Shown: positions 16,653 to 25,812, numbered from the stretch's first letter. The stretch: 64,000 nucleotides of DNA from Flavobacterium xanthum (GCF_900142695.1 NZ_FRBU01000004.1:62001-126000); one strand, 5' to 3'. Translations and numbers: made by a program. The notes: generated from the letters alone by a model not told the origin.

Positions 16653-19039
16653 TTTTTTAAGGATTTTTTAAAATTGGAGTATTCTTTATTTTCAGGACTT
16701 CTTGCGGTAAGACTGTCAATAGTCTTGTTTGATTCTTTAAAATTATTCATTCTTTTATAAGCTTGTGCCAATTTATAGCCTAATTCGGGATCGTTTATTT
16801 GATTGCCTAATGCTTTTTTACCAATGTCAATTGCTTTTTTATTTTGTCCAGACCACCAGTAGACATCCATTAGTGCTAAGTAGGAATCACCATAATAAGG
16901 CGTTCTGCGTATAACTTCTTGTAATTCTATTTCAGCATTTTTATAATCGCCATCCCAAGCTAAGGTTCGGCCTTTTAGCGTTCGCACGTCTCCATAATTG
17001 GGAAGTTCATTCAAAATATAATTGCATAATAGTCGTGCTTTTTCACGTTCTTTTTTGAAAGCTAAATCTCGAGCCAAAAAGAATATATGGTCAGGATCCA
17101 ATCCTTTAGTTAGTTTTTTAATGATCGATAGCTCCTCTGTTGTAAATTCATACGTTGGTTTCTTAAAGCTGGAAGCAATTTTGGTAATTTTGTTCTTTTT
17201 TGTTACGTATGAATTTAGTTTTTTAAAATCATTAAATGAACTACTTACTTTTTCGGTCATATCGTTATCTGTTTCGCTAACATTGAAATTTTCATCAATT
17301 TTAAACAACGCTCCATCAGAATAAAAATAGTCTTTATAAATATAATCACTAATACTTCCTTTGTATCGCATCAACGCAATGTTGTGGATATTTCTAAATT
17401 CTCTTACAGTGTCTAGTCCTTTACTGATCCAAGTCGTTTTTTCCGGTTTATTGAATTTGTAATTGTTCGTTAGAAAAGAGACTAAACTTGGTGTAACATC
17501 AGAATGAGAAGAAATGGATTTAAATTTTGCTGTTTTCTTCAATAGGGGACTGTAAATGTAAAACGGAACGTGAAAACGAGATAAATTATCTTTTTGAGGC
17601 ACGGGAATTAAGCGGTGGTCTCCAGTAATTATAAAAATGGTATTTGCATAATCCGGTCTTTTAGAATACGTTTCCATGAAGTTTTTGATTGAACTATCCG
17701 TGTAAAGAAGACATGCAAATATGTCTTTGTATTCCTTTAGTTTATTTTTTTCAAAATAGGATTTGGTTTTTAGAATGCGTTCTACTTTTTCTAAATATAT
17801 ATTTTTGGACGGGAAATCAAAAGGTTCGTGATTGGTTAGCGTCATTATAATATCCAATCTAGGTTGTTTATTGTCTTTTAATTCGGATAATGTTTTGCGG
17901 TATATTTCAGCATCTGGATACCCCCAAGAAAAACCACCTGAATTTGCTTTAGTCTTAGTATATCCGGGGCCAAATTTGTTGATGTCTATAATTTTATCGA
18001 TACCATTGTATTCTAAAAAGGTACTTTTTCTGTCAAATGTCGATTCATCACCACAGTAATAACTGGTAGCATATCCATTTGATTTTAGAAAACTGATTAG
18101 CGAATTGTGTTTCGGTAGCGGATTTAATTCCATGAAACCATTTTCTCCAAACGGTAAGGAGCCCATCAATGAAGGTAACGCGCCAAAGGTACGTCCTGAG
18201 TTACTTACAAAATTTTCCCAATAAAGTGATTTCTCTGTCAAGGAATCGAGGTAAGGCGTGAAGCCTTTATAATCGCCATCATCTGTAAAATCACTGCCAA
18301 GTCCTTCCACAATGATGAATACGATATTCGGATTATTTTTATTAATAGTGAAAAAGGGAGCCAAAACATCTTTAGTATTTTCGGAGGCTTCTTCTAATGG
18401 AAATTCTTTCTTAAAAGTCATGCTTCCTTCATTTGCAAAAGCTTGGTCATTTTTGGCTCTTATAATGTCACTCAATAAGAAATTTAGTTTATTCTGCGAA
18501 ATAGGTTTTTGATTGCTGGCTACTAAAAAATTCAAACTGCACGATAATAAAACGACTACAAGTATAATTTTTGCGTTGGCTTTAGGCCCATATTGTTGCA
18601 ACAATCGGTTTAATCCTAAATAAACAATAGGAAGAATTATAAACGGCAAAAATAGTAAAAAAGATAACGATAAAGAGGCAGTAACAGTGGTGTACATATC
18701 ACTCCAAGAGTATCCAAGAAGATCAGCTCCAAGATTGATGTGCGTTGTAAGGCTATATCCTATTAAACCAAGTTGGATTAAGGCAATGATGGAAAATAGG
18801 AATCGGATAACCATTATTCCTAAAGAATTTTTTACCTGTTTTAATACTACATAGAGCGGGAAAAATAATAAACCAATAAATATTCCTGTAAAAAAATCAT
18901 CTAATAATTTGTATAGGAATAATTGTATTTCGAAATTTTTGAAAATTTCAATTAAGCTTAATAGACAAAATATAAGCATTAATGAAACGGTAGAATAAAG
19001 ATATTCCAAACTATTTTTATAATTAAATTTAATTTTCAT
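16649..19039 (-). CDS. LtaS-like phosphoglycerol transferase with C-terminal TPR domain
   Basis: From the ATG at 19039 this is a 796-residue protein. Five hydrophobic segments fill the first 175 residues. The alkaline-phosphatase-fold catalytic domain (about 235-560) has metal ligand Glu245 (IVEGLG), presumed nucleophile Thr284 (NSGRTFGALPS), His404 (LTNHEPF) and GDHR (473-476). These match the lipoteichoic acid synthase / MdoB sulfatase superfamily, which transfers phosphoglycerol from phosphatidylglycerol. The last 150 residues are TPR repeats (RTLAWDGDYKNAEIEL and YWWSGQNKKAIDIGKKALG), like those of the next gene product, and should lie in the periplasm. It follows the glycosyltransferase gene by 11 bases. 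It may decorate the polymer with phosphoglycerol; this is inferred. Confidence 0.88.
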   Translation of the reverse strand: MKIKFNYKNSLEYLYSTVSLMLIFCLLSLIEIFKNFEIQLFLYKLLDDFFTGIFIGLLFFPLYVVLKQVKNSLGIMVIRFLFSIIALIQLGLIGYSLTTHINLGADLLGYSWSDMYTTVTASLSLSFLLFLPFIILPIVYLGLNRLLQQYGPKANAKIILVVVLLSCSLNFLVASNQKPISQNKLNFLLSDIIRAKNDQAFANEGSMTFKKEFPLEEASENTKDVLAPFFTINKNNPNIVFIIVEGLGSDFTDDGDYKGFTPYLDSLTEKSLYWENFVSNSGRTFGALPSLMGSLPFGENGFMELNPLPKHNSLISFLKSNGYATSYYCGDESTFDRKSTFLEYNGIDKIIDINKFGPGYTKTKANSGGFSWGYPDAEIYRKTLSELKDNKQPRLDIIMTLTNHEPFDFPSKNIYLEKVERILKTKSYFEKNKLKEYKDIFACLLYTDSSIKNFMETYSKRPDYANTIFIITGDHRLIPVPQKDNLSRFHVPFYIYSPLLKKTAKFKSISSHSDVTPSLVSFLTNNYKFNKPEKTTWISKGLDTVREFRNIHNIALMRYKGSISDYIYKDYFYSDGALFKIDENFNVSETDNDMTEKVSSSFNDFKKLNSYVTKKNKITKIASSFKKPTYEFTTEELSIIKKLTKGLDPDHIFFLARDLAFKKEREKARLLCNYILNELPNYGDVRTLKGRTLAWDGDYKNAEIELQEVIRRTPYYGDSYLALMDVYWWSGQNKKAIDIGKKALGNQINDPELGYKLAQAYKRMNNFKESNKTIDSLTARSPENKEYSNFKKSLKK

Positions 19040-19050
19040 TGCGCTATAAA

Positions 19051-20481
19051 TTATGCTTTGGTCATTCCTTTTCGGGTCATTTCTCCCCATTTCTTTTTTT
19101 TGTTAAAATAATAATCAAAATTTCCTCGTATTGCGGCATATAAGATGAAAGGATGATTAACAAAAGGTTCTAAAAAAGCAATTTGTAATAAACGAATGCC
19201 AGTTCCTTTCTTTTTATACTGGTGATAGGTTAACTCTTCTGTAATCAATGCTATTAAAGAAAAGAAAACTGTAAATAAATAGGCTAAAATAATTAATGCA
19301 AATGCATAATCCCACCTAATCTTATTAAATACAGTGAGAATTCCAAAGTACAGTATGCCGACAAATTCAATCACAGGTGCCATTCTTTCGAAAAAGAACC
19401 AATAGGGATAACTTATCAAACCCAGTACTTTATATTTTGGATTAAATCCAATTTTGCGATGTTTCCTTAAGGTTTCAATTGTTCCTCGAGTCCATCTGTT
19501 TCTTTGAGAAATAAATATTTTATAGTTGTCAGGAGCTTCTGTCCAACAAAGTGGGTCTGGAATATAGGCTACTTTATATATTTTGTTCTGTTCTTCCATG
19601 TAGGCTCTCATCCGCACCACAAGTTCCATATCTTCACCAACGGTATTTCTATCATAACCGCCAACCTCAATTGCTATTTTTTTATCAAATAAACCAAAAG
19701 CACCTGATATAACCAGCAAACCATTCAGTCTACTCCATGCCATTCTACCTAACAAAAAAGCGCGAATGTATTCTAGAATTTGCCCCTGTTCGATTAGTTT
19801 TTTGGGAAAGTTTACATCGTGTAATTTACCTCCTTTGACCACACATGAATTTGCAATTCTAATTACTCCTCCAGCAGCGATAACTTTTCTATCTGTTGTT
19901 TCTAGAAATGGTTTGATCATTTTTTGGAGGGAATCTTCTAATAGGAGACAGTCTACATCTATACAAGCCACATATTCACTGTTACTAATGTTAAGTCCCA
20001 TGTTTAATGCGTCGGCTTTTCCTCCATTTACTTTATCAACGATAATTAGTTTTTCAAATGCAGGATTAGTTGATTTGTAAATTCCGTTTCTAAGGGGTTG
20101 GGTTGGGATTTGTTCATTGATGAGGTAATCTACTTGGACTAAATTATATACTTCAATTAATTTCTCTAAGCTATCGTCTTTACTGCCGTCATTTATTATA
20201 ATTACGTCGTAGTTTACATAGTGATTAGACAATAAAGAACGCACATTTTCAACAATATTTAAACTTTCATTGTATGCTGGTGCTATAATTGAAATGGAAG
20301 GAGCACTAGTAGAAGACATTATTTCTTTGTAATTAACATAACTGTTTTTACGCTTGTATTCAATAGTCTCTATTGCAGAAATAAACGCAAGAACAAGGTA
20401 GGATGCAATGGCAGTCGCACTAAAAATAAAAAACAAATAGTGAAATAATTCAATTATATTTTGGAATATAGGATCTCCCAT
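19051..20481 (-). CDS. Processive family-2 glycosyltransferase (operon A)
   Basis: A membrane glycosyltransferase of 476 residues, closely related in layout to that at 12548. NDGS is at 97-100, the intact donor-site motif GGKADALNMG at 153-162, DVD at 175-177, GED at 283-285 and QRNRW at 326-330. One N-terminal and several C-terminal membrane helices (about 350-430) flank the catalytic domain. It has all residues for processive beta-glycan synthesis and lacks a PilZ c-di-GMP domain. The gene starts two bases after the HEAT-repeat gene and ends 11 bases before the phosphoglycerol transferase. It is probably the polymerase of operon A; the sugar is unknown. Confidence 0.91.
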   Translation of the reverse strand: MGDPIFQNIIELFHYLFFIFSATAIASYLVLAFISAIETIEYKRKNSYVNYKEIMSSTSAPSISIIAPAYNESLNIVENVRSLLSNHYVNYDVIIINDGSKDDSLEKLIEVYNLVQVDYLINEQIPTQPLRNGIYKSTNPAFEKLIIVDKVNGGKADALNMGLNISNSEYVACIDVDCLLLEDSLQKMIKPFLETTDRKVIAAGGVIRIANSCVVKGGKLHDVNFPKKLIEQGQILEYIRAFLLGRMAWSRLNGLLVISGAFGLFDKKIAIEVGGYDRNTVGEDMELVVRMRAYMEEQNKIYKVAYIPDPLCWTEAPDNYKIFISQRNRWTRGTIETLRKHRKIGFNPKYKVLGLISYPYWFFFERMAPVIEFVGILYFGILTVFNKIRWDYAFALIILAYLFTVFFSLIALITEELTYHQYKKKGTGIRLLQIAFLEPFVNHPFILYAAIRGNFDYYFNKKKKWGEMTRKGMTKA

Positions 20482-20483
20482 AC

Positions 20484-21587
20484 TTAATTGTTTTCTATAA
20501 AATTAACGAATCTCAAATAGGGATCGTTAGCGGATTCGATTTTTAAAGCACAGAATTTTTCTCGATTGATTCTTTTTAAAATTTTCAAGGCCATAATCTT
20601 TATTTCAAAAAGGTCATGATTGATATATTTCATAATAAAGGATTCGTCATCACTTTCGTATAAATTTTCCATCATTTTAAAAACAGCGATTTGCTCTTCT
20701 TGACTGCGTTTTTGTAAATCCGTTTTTAAAATTTCTTTGGCTTCCAATACATTTAAATAGCTTAGTACATCAATTGCATCTAGTCGTACTTTTTTATTTC
20801 TGTGATGCAACAATTGAATGATCTCGTTTTTTGCTTCCAATTGATTGTAGATTTTGGCTAATTTTAGCGCAAAAATAATCACGGAATCGTTAGAAGAATT
20901 CAACCAAGACGCAATATTAGAAATGTTTTGATTTTCTAATTTTTGCACTATTTCCAATAATTGAATCTGATCCCATTCTGAAAGGGGTGTTTCTAATAAA
21001 TCTAAAAAAGTAAGTCCTTCAAAATCAAATAAATTGACCATATACAATTGCATTTCCTTTCGGACTTCTGGCCTAGGATGATTTAGGTGAATTATTACTT
21101 GATCATAAGCTTCTTTTATCTGAAATTGTTTTAATTCTCGGATTCCTTTGGCAATTACAAACCATTTTTTATGACTTAATCGAGATAAAGCATAATCGAC
21201 AAGTTCCGTTTGATAATAAAGATTTTGGATAGACTCGGCAACTTCACCAGAAATTTCATTTTTCAACTTGACCAAAACTGCAATTAAAATTTTCCTTTTA
21301 AAAGGTTCTTTGGCATCGTTTTTTAATAGATCAATAATCGCTTGTTGCTCTGAACTGATTGTCTCTTCTTCATTTCCAGCATAGAGATAAGTGATAAGAG
21401 CGGATTCATATTCTTGCTCATAGGCAATAGTGACCCTTTCTTTTTTTCTTAGATGGCCTCTTAAATATTTCAAATAAAAAATAAGACCAATAATGATTAT
21501 TGAAAACAAACCAATTATAATCCAAGCAGCTTGAATGATAGTTGGAGAATCATTGAAATAGTCAATTAAAAAGGAATAGGTATTCAT
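20484..21587 (-). CDS. Membrane-anchored HEAT-repeat protein (operon A)
   Basis: A protein of 367 residues. One membrane helix lies near residues 20-42 (IIIGLFSIIIIGLIFYLKYL), followed by a basic segment that puts the rest in the cytoplasm. The remainder is alpha-helical with HEAT-type repeats, clearest around WFVIAKGIRELKQF, HPRPEVRKEMQLYM and NKKVRLDAIDVLSYL. It matches the HEAT protein at 13990 in size, architecture and position, though identity looks low. It lies 33 bases after the receiver gene and two bases before the glycosyltransferase gene. This order suggests a receiver-HEAT-synthase signalling path. Confidence 0.85.
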   Translation of the reverse strand: MNTYSFLIDYFNDSPTIIQAAWIIIGLFSIIIIGLIFYLKYLRGHLRKKERVTIAYEQEYESALITYLYAGNEEETISSEQQAIIDLLKNDAKEPFKRKILIAVLVKLKNEISGEVAESIQNLYYQTELVDYALSRLSHKKWFVIAKGIRELKQFQIKEAYDQVIIHLNHPRPEVRKEMQLYMVNLFDFEGLTFLDLLETPLSEWDQIQLLEIVQKLENQNISNIASWLNSSNDSVIIFALKLAKIYNQLEAKNEIIQLLHHRNKKVRLDAIDVLSYLNVLEAKEILKTDLQKRSQEEQIAVFKMMENLYESDDESFIMKYINHDLFEIKIMALKILKRINREKFCALKIESANDPYLRFVNFIENN

Positions 21588-21620
21588 ATCGAAACTCTGG
21601 GGTAATTCAATTGGACTTAT

Positions 21621-21989
21621 CTAACTCAACAAGCGTTTTACTCTCAAGACTAGCTCGTTTGGGCTTAAAGGTTTACTCATAAAATCAGTGGCGCCTAGAT
21701 CAAATGCTTTAAGAACAATTTGCTCTTGTCCTGCTGCTGAAAAAACAACAATAGGAGTGAGGAGATTTAATGTGTTTCGCACATGGCTGATCACTTCTAG
21801 TCCGCTGACAAAAGGCATCATAATGTCTGTTAATATTAATTCTGGATTATGTTCTTCAATTAATTCAATTGTTTTCTTACCATTCTCCGCTATAAAAAGC
21901 GAATATCCTTCTTTTTCTAATTTAAATTTAAGTAACATCGAAAGCATCGAATTATCTTCTGCGAGAACAATTTTTTTAGCACCATTCAT
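21621..21989 (-). CDS. Receiver-only response regulator (operon A)
   Basis: A 122-residue single receiver domain. Acidic pocket Glu11-Asp12, phospho-acceptor Asp55 (LTDIMMPFVSG), switch Ser84 and Lys106 (SKPLSPNE) are all present, so phosphorylation is expected. There is no DNA-binding or enzymatic output domain. It is first in operon A and is the paralogue of the receiver that ends operon B. No histidine kinase is encoded in the window, so the phosphodonor must be elsewhere. It probably acts by binding the HEAT protein or the synthase. Confidence 0.91.
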   Translation of the reverse strand: MNGAKKIVLAEDNSMLSMLLKFKLEKEGYSLFIAENGKKTIELIEEHNPELILTDIMMPFVSGLEVISHVRNTLNLLTPIVVFSAAGQEQIVLKAFDLGATDFMSKPLSPNELVLRVKRLLS

Positions 21990-22740
21990 ATTAGATTCTC
22001 TTTGTTTTTTTGCGAAAGCAAAAATATTATTTTTCGTAGGTTGTTGGTAAAAGCTTGGGGCTTTCTTCCATTTGTATTTTGATTAGTATCAAAGTAAATT
22101 TTTAACACATCTTTGATTTTTACTATTTTTTATTTTATGCGCGTGAGGTCTAATTACACGATAGGAAACATTGTACTTACGTAAAATTATCTCTGTTGGT
22201 TTTAGCGAGTTGATTTCAGTGATTTATCACCAAAGTTCCTATTAATCCAACATGAATCAAAATACGAACTATTTCTTGGTTTTGTAAATAGGGATACACT
22301 TCTCAACGTACTGATATTGTTAATTTTGTTCAGAATTTAAAGGATTTTATACAAAATAAATAATGTTCAAAATAGTGCAATGGCTACTTATTTACACGAA
22401 CAGGATTCATAAATAACGGTAGATTATTAGAATGTACGAGTGAAAAAAGAAAAAGAAGTTTTATGATATTTATCCTCTTATCTTCGGCAAGATTGAACCT
22501 GAAAATTGAATCTTTTAATCCGGTCTGAGAGTGATTTGATTGGGTTCGAAAAAGACTATTAAACATAATACTATTTCGCAGCAAAAGACATAAGTAGGTT
22601 TTCATGTTTTTGTTAATTTTAAGTTGAATTTTGTAAGTACATATATCACAATTACAGTAGTGGGGACTATTGTGTCGCAACGATATGGTACAAAGATAGA
22701 TATAATCGTAATATAAAAACTTAAATATCCCTGTAGAGTA
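21990..22740. other. 750-base region without a supported gene
   Basis: This is the longest non-coding gap in the window, upstream of operon A. It contains the probable operon A promoter near its left end. A 98-codon minus-strand frame at 22384-22680 has no recognisable domain and a composition unlike its neighbours, so I do not call it a gene. No strong hairpin or repeat was seen. A regulatory RNA or degraded gene cannot be excluded. Confidence 0.5.
22019..22051 (-). promoter_or_regulatory. Possible promoter of operon A
   Basis: TATTTTTG on the minus strand (22026-22019) fits the -7 element exactly. TTTA (22051-22048), one base off the -33 TTTG, lies 21 bases upstream. Transcription would start about 25 bases before the receiver gene. 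In such AT-rich DNA the match is suggestive only. Confidence 0.45.
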
Positions 22741-23505
22741 CTAAAAACCCTCAAATACACCTAAACCAAACAAAGCAAAGTCGTATTTAACAGGATCTAT
22801 ACTATCTAATTTTCGAAGTTGCGAGTCTAACTCTGCGACTGCTTTTCCATCATTTTGCTTCCGAGTCAGTAATCCCAATTTCCTTGCTACATTTCCAGAA
22901 TGGACATCTAAAGGGCAGGATAAAGATGCCGTTGAAATGGTTTTCCAGATTCCGAAATCGACTCCCTTATTATCTTGACGGATCATCCATCTCAGGTACA
23001 TGTTGATTCGTTTTGCCGCAGAGTTATTTAGCGGATCCGATATGTGCTTTTGGGTTCGATACTGATGTGGAATCTCGAAAAATATTTTCTTGAATTCGTG
23101 GATGCTTTTTTGCATGGAGTGGGCTTCCTGATGTTTGCTAAAAACTGCCTCTAAGCCACCATGATTGGTATAGATATGTTTCAAACTTCTAATAAAGCTG
23201 GATAAATCACCTCCATTGAAAGTTCTATGTACAAAAGATTCCATTCGCTCTAAATCATTTTCGCTGTGTGACATAACAAAATCATACGGCGCATTTCCCA
23301 TCAAATCCATCATACGGTGCGAATTTTTGATGATCATTGTGCGATTTCCCCAAGCAATAGTGGCACTTAAAAAACCGGCAATTTCAATGTCTTCTTTTTG
23401 TGAAAATAAATGAGGAATTTGTACAGGATCACTTTCTAGGAAATCAAATGTATTGTATTGAAGTACTTTTTCGTCAAGAAAATCTTTAAGTTCTGATTTT
23501 GTCAT
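22741..23505 (-). CDS. TIGR02757 family protein
   Basis: From the ATG at 23505 the protein has 254 residues, the usual size for the TIGR02757 family of Bacteroidetes and some other bacteria. A longer frame starts at 23559, but its extra residues do not resemble the family start (MTKSELKDFLDEKV). Characteristic segments are AGFLSATIAWGNR, KRINMYLRWMIR, CPLDVHSGNVARKLGL and YDFALFGLGVFE. The arrangement recalls helix-hairpin-helix DNA glycosylases, but no catalytic residue can be assigned. It is soluble, function unknown. It lies downstream of the LolD-type gene on the same strand with a 183-base gap. Confidence 0.85.
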   Translation of the reverse strand: MTKSELKDFLDEKVLQYNTFDFLESDPVQIPHLFSQKEDIEIAGFLSATIAWGNRTMIIKNSHRMMDLMGNAPYDFVMSHSENDLERMESFVHRTFNGGDLSSFIRSLKHIYTNHGGLEAVFSKHQEAHSMQKSIHEFKKIFFEIPHQYRTQKHISDPLNNSAAKRINMYLRWMIRQDNKGVDFGIWKTISTASLSCPLDVHSGNVARKLGLLTRKQNDGKAVAELDSQLRKLDSIDPVKYDFALFGLGVFEGF

Positions 23506-23688
23506 GATTGGAGCGCTTGGTAGCGAAGTAGAAAATTTAATAAGAAATAATACCATCAACGAGAGGTAGCAGGAAAAGAATAAAATTCTTTTTTAAAAGA
23601 TACTAAAAGTACCTTCGTATATTTAAATTAGTGTCCGTTAAGTTCGTGTCGAAATGACAGTTGGTTTTGCTAAAAAAAAAGAATAGGT

Positions 23689-24351
23689 CTAATTACTAAT
23701 TTGTCCATCTACCATCACTAATTTTCTATCGGCCATATTGGCTAACTCTTCATTGTGGGTAACAATGACAAAAGTTTGTCCTAGTTCATCTCGTAATTTA
23801 AAAAACAATTGATGTAAATTTTCTGCAGAAGCCGTGTCTAGATTTCCTGAAGGCTCATCAGCAAAAATGATCGCTGGTTTGTTGATTAATGCTCTAGCAA
23901 CGGCTACGCGCTGTTGTTCTCCTCCAGAAAGCTCATTGGGCTTGTGGTTGATTCGATGCGAAAGTCCCAGATAAGTCAATAATTTTTTGGCTTCGGTTTC
24001 TGTTTCCTGTTTGGATTTATTGGCAATAAATGCAGGAATACAAACATTTTCTAGCGCTGTGAATTCCGGTAGTAACTGGTGAAATTGGAATATAAAACCT
24101 AAATTCAAATTTCTAAATTTCGATAAAGTTTTGTCATTCATCGTCAGGATGTCTTCATTGTTGATGCGCAATTCAATTCCATTTTCAACGGTTGGTTGGT
24201 CCAAAGTACCAAGAATTTGCAAAAGCGTTGTTTTTCCAGCACCTGAAGCGCCAACGATAGAGACTATTTCTCCCTGTTTAATGTGTAAATCTACTCCTTT
24301 TAAAACATGTAGTTGATCGTAATATTTATGTAGATTTTTGGCTTGTATCAT
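23689..24351 (-). CDS. lolD: LolD-type ABC transporter ATP-binding protein
   Basis: From the ATG at 24351 this is a 220-residue ABC ATPase. Walker A is GASGAGKT (34-41), the signature is LSGGEQQR, and Walker B ends [12 protein letters not shown], with the switch histidine in VTHNEE. The length and the N-terminus ([19 protein letters not shown]) place it in the MacB/LolD branch, which powers lipoprotein release from the inner membrane. No LolC/E permease gene is next to it, as is common in Bacteroidetes, so the assignment to lipoprotein sorting rests on subfamily similarity. Confidence 0.83.
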   Translation of the reverse strand: MIQAKNLHKYYDQLHVLKGVDLHIKQGEIVSIVGASGAGKTTLLQILGTLDQPTVENGIELRINNEDILTMNDKTLSKFRNLNLGFIFQFHQLLPEFTALENVCIPAFIANKSKQETETEAKKLLTYLGLSHRINHKPNELSGGEQQRVAVARALINKPAIIFADEPSGNLDTASAENLHQLFFKLRDELGQTFVIVTHNEELANMADRKLVMVDGQISN

Positions 24352-24497
24352 TTTGAAACTATTTTCACAAAGAAACAAAGATTTTAATGATTATTAAATG
24401 CAACGCCTATTATTTTGCCTTGACAAAGTATAAACTTTAGTTAATAGGCTCAATTTCTTGCTATTTTTTAAATAAATTTGAGTTAAATTGACATATT

Positions 24498-25145
24498 ATG
24501 AAAAAAGTAATTGGAGTTTTTTTGGCACTGCTGCCTTTTTCATTTTGTGCAAAAGAAAAGAATATAATGGTGCCAAAAAGTATAGAGACAAAAAATATGG
24601 AAATACAAAACGGAAAAGAAGTAGCTACTTTCGCAGGAGGATGTTTCTGGTGTACAGAAGCAGTTTTTTTAGAATTAGATGGGGTGAGTAAGGTAGTTTC
24701 AGGCTATATTGGCGGGCATACCGTAAACCCTAAGTATAGTGAAGTTTGCGATGGAGAAACAGGACATGCTGAAGCGATTGAAATTACATTTGACCCATCC
24801 AAAATAGGATTTGGGGAACTATTAGAAATATTCTTTGCTACACACGATCCTACAACCTTAAACCGTCAAGGAAATGACGTTGGAACACAATACAGAAGTG
24901 AGATATTTTACCACAATGCAGCCCAGAAACAATTATCCGAGGATTATATCGCTTTGATGACAACTGAAAATACGTTTGGAAAACCAATTGTTACTAAAAT
25001 TTCGGAAGCAACGGTTTTTTATGTCGCTGAGGATTACCATCAAAATTATTATAATTTGAATAAAACACAAGGGTATTGCAGTTATGTGATTACGCCTAAA
25101 ATTGATAAATTAAAAAAAATATACCAAGATAAGCTCAAAAATTAA
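24498..25145 (+). CDS. msrA: Peptide-methionine (S)-S-oxide reductase MsrA
   Basis: MsrA reduces methionine-S-sulfoxide in proteins. The catalytic motif GCFWC is at residues 48-52 with catalytic Cys49. GYIGGHTVNPKYSEVCDGETGHAE and GTQYRSEIF are family hallmarks (each quoted in part). The first 17 residues are hydrophobic and end in Cys17 (PFSFC). This could be a signal peptide or an imperfect lipobox, so the enzyme is probably exported to the periplasm, where it repairs oxidised envelope proteins. A perfect -7 element TAAATTTG lies at 24473-24480, giving a short leader. Confidence 0.93.
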   Translation: MKKVIGVFLALLPFSFCAKEKNIMVPKSIETKNMEIQNGKEVATFAGGCFWCTEAVFLELDGVSKVVSGYIGGHTVNPKYSEVCDGETGHAEAIEITFDPSKIGFGELLEIFFATHDPTTLNRQGNDVGTQYRSEIFYHNAAQKQLSEDYIALMTTENTFGKPIVTKISEATVFYVAEDYHQNYYNLNKTQGYCSYVITPKIDKLKKIYQDKLKN

Positions 25146-25192
25146 TTGGCATTAGATTTGTACGTATTCTGGAAAATAATAATCTAAATACT

Positions 25193-25492
25193 ATGACAGA
25201 ACAAGTGTCCGTTAGTGCAGTAAATAATAAAACCAGAAATCTAATTTTGGGAATTGTATTTGATGGCATTGGAATGCTCTCGTTTACTGTTCCTCTAATC
25301 GGTGAGTTTTCAGATGTGATTTGGGCTCCATTAGCCGGTTTTTTGATGACCTGGATGTATAAAGGAACGATAGGGCGGGTAGGAGGAGTAGTAACTTTTC
25401 TGGAAGAGATTTTACCATTTTCGGATTTTATTCCAACCTTTACCTTAACCTGGATTTATAATTATGTAATTAAAAACAAAGATGCCTCGTAA
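25193..25492 (+). CDS. Small conserved-type membrane protein
   Basis: The 99-residue protein has three hydrophobic stretches (about 17-33, 43-58 and 78-93), a glycine-rich GRVGGVV loop and a charged C-terminus. I do not recognise a named family. It follows msrA by 47 bases and may be co-transcribed with it. The stop codon lies in the loop of the downstream terminator hairpin. Confidence 0.7.
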   Translation: MTEQVSVSAVNNKTRNLILGIVFDGIGMLSFTVPLIGEFSDVIWAPLAGFLMTWMYKGTIGRVGGVVTFLEEILPFSDFIPTFTLTWIYNYVIKNKDAS

Positions 25493-25507
25493 ATTCGAGG
25501 CATTTTT
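25482..25507. terminator. Bidirectional intrinsic terminator overlapping a stop codon
   Basis: ATGCCTCG (25482-25489) pairs with CGAGGCAT (25496-25503), followed by a T-run. The TAA stop of the upstream gene (25490-25492) is in the loop. It separates convergent genes. Confidence 0.85.
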
Positions 25508-25509
25508 TG

Positions 25510-25812
25510 TTAGTCGTTAAAAAGAAATCCTAGTCCCAAGCGTTTGAGCATTTTTTTTTCGAAAGCCCAAAAGAATTTGAACTGTCCAAACAAAAAGCCA
25601 ATCAGGACTAAAAGTATTTGGTAAATGGGGAAAATTAAAAGTAACCGAATAGGCGTAAACCAATAGCCTAAATCTTCTTTTGTAATTCCAAGCCAAAAGC
25701 AAAAAGGTTTTGAGAGCCATGCTGAGGCAGATCCAGTTATAGCAAAAACAATAAATATAATAGTAAGTTGGAAATTAGTTTCAATGCCCCAACGTTTTTT
25801 TAGTTTGTTCAT
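25510..25812 (-). CDS. DUF6787-type membrane protein
   Basis: The 100-residue protein has two long membrane helices (about 15-35 and 55-78) and a positively charged C-terminal end (FFWAFEKKMLKRLGLGF). The N-terminal KKRWGI and the GITKEDLGYWFTPIRL loop fit the flavobacterial DUF6787 family. The function is unknown. A perfect -7 element (TACCTTTG) lies on the minus strand at 25838-25831, predicting a short leader, though no -33 match was found. Confidence 0.75.
   Translation of the reverse strand: MNKLKKRWGIETNFQLTIIFIVFAITGSASAWLSKPFCFWLGITKEDLGYWFTPIRLLLIFPIYQILLVLIGFLFGQFKFFWAFEKKMLKRLGLGFLFND

Noticed and set aside
8661..21989. Standard cellulose or Pga operon
   Set aside because: No PilZ domain, BcsB-like subunit, deacetylase or cellulase is present, and receiver and HEAT proteins are not part of those systems.
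22384..22680. 98-codon minus-strand frame
   Set aside because: No domain, signal or coupling to a neighbour; the sequence has the look of translated AT-rich intergenic DNA.
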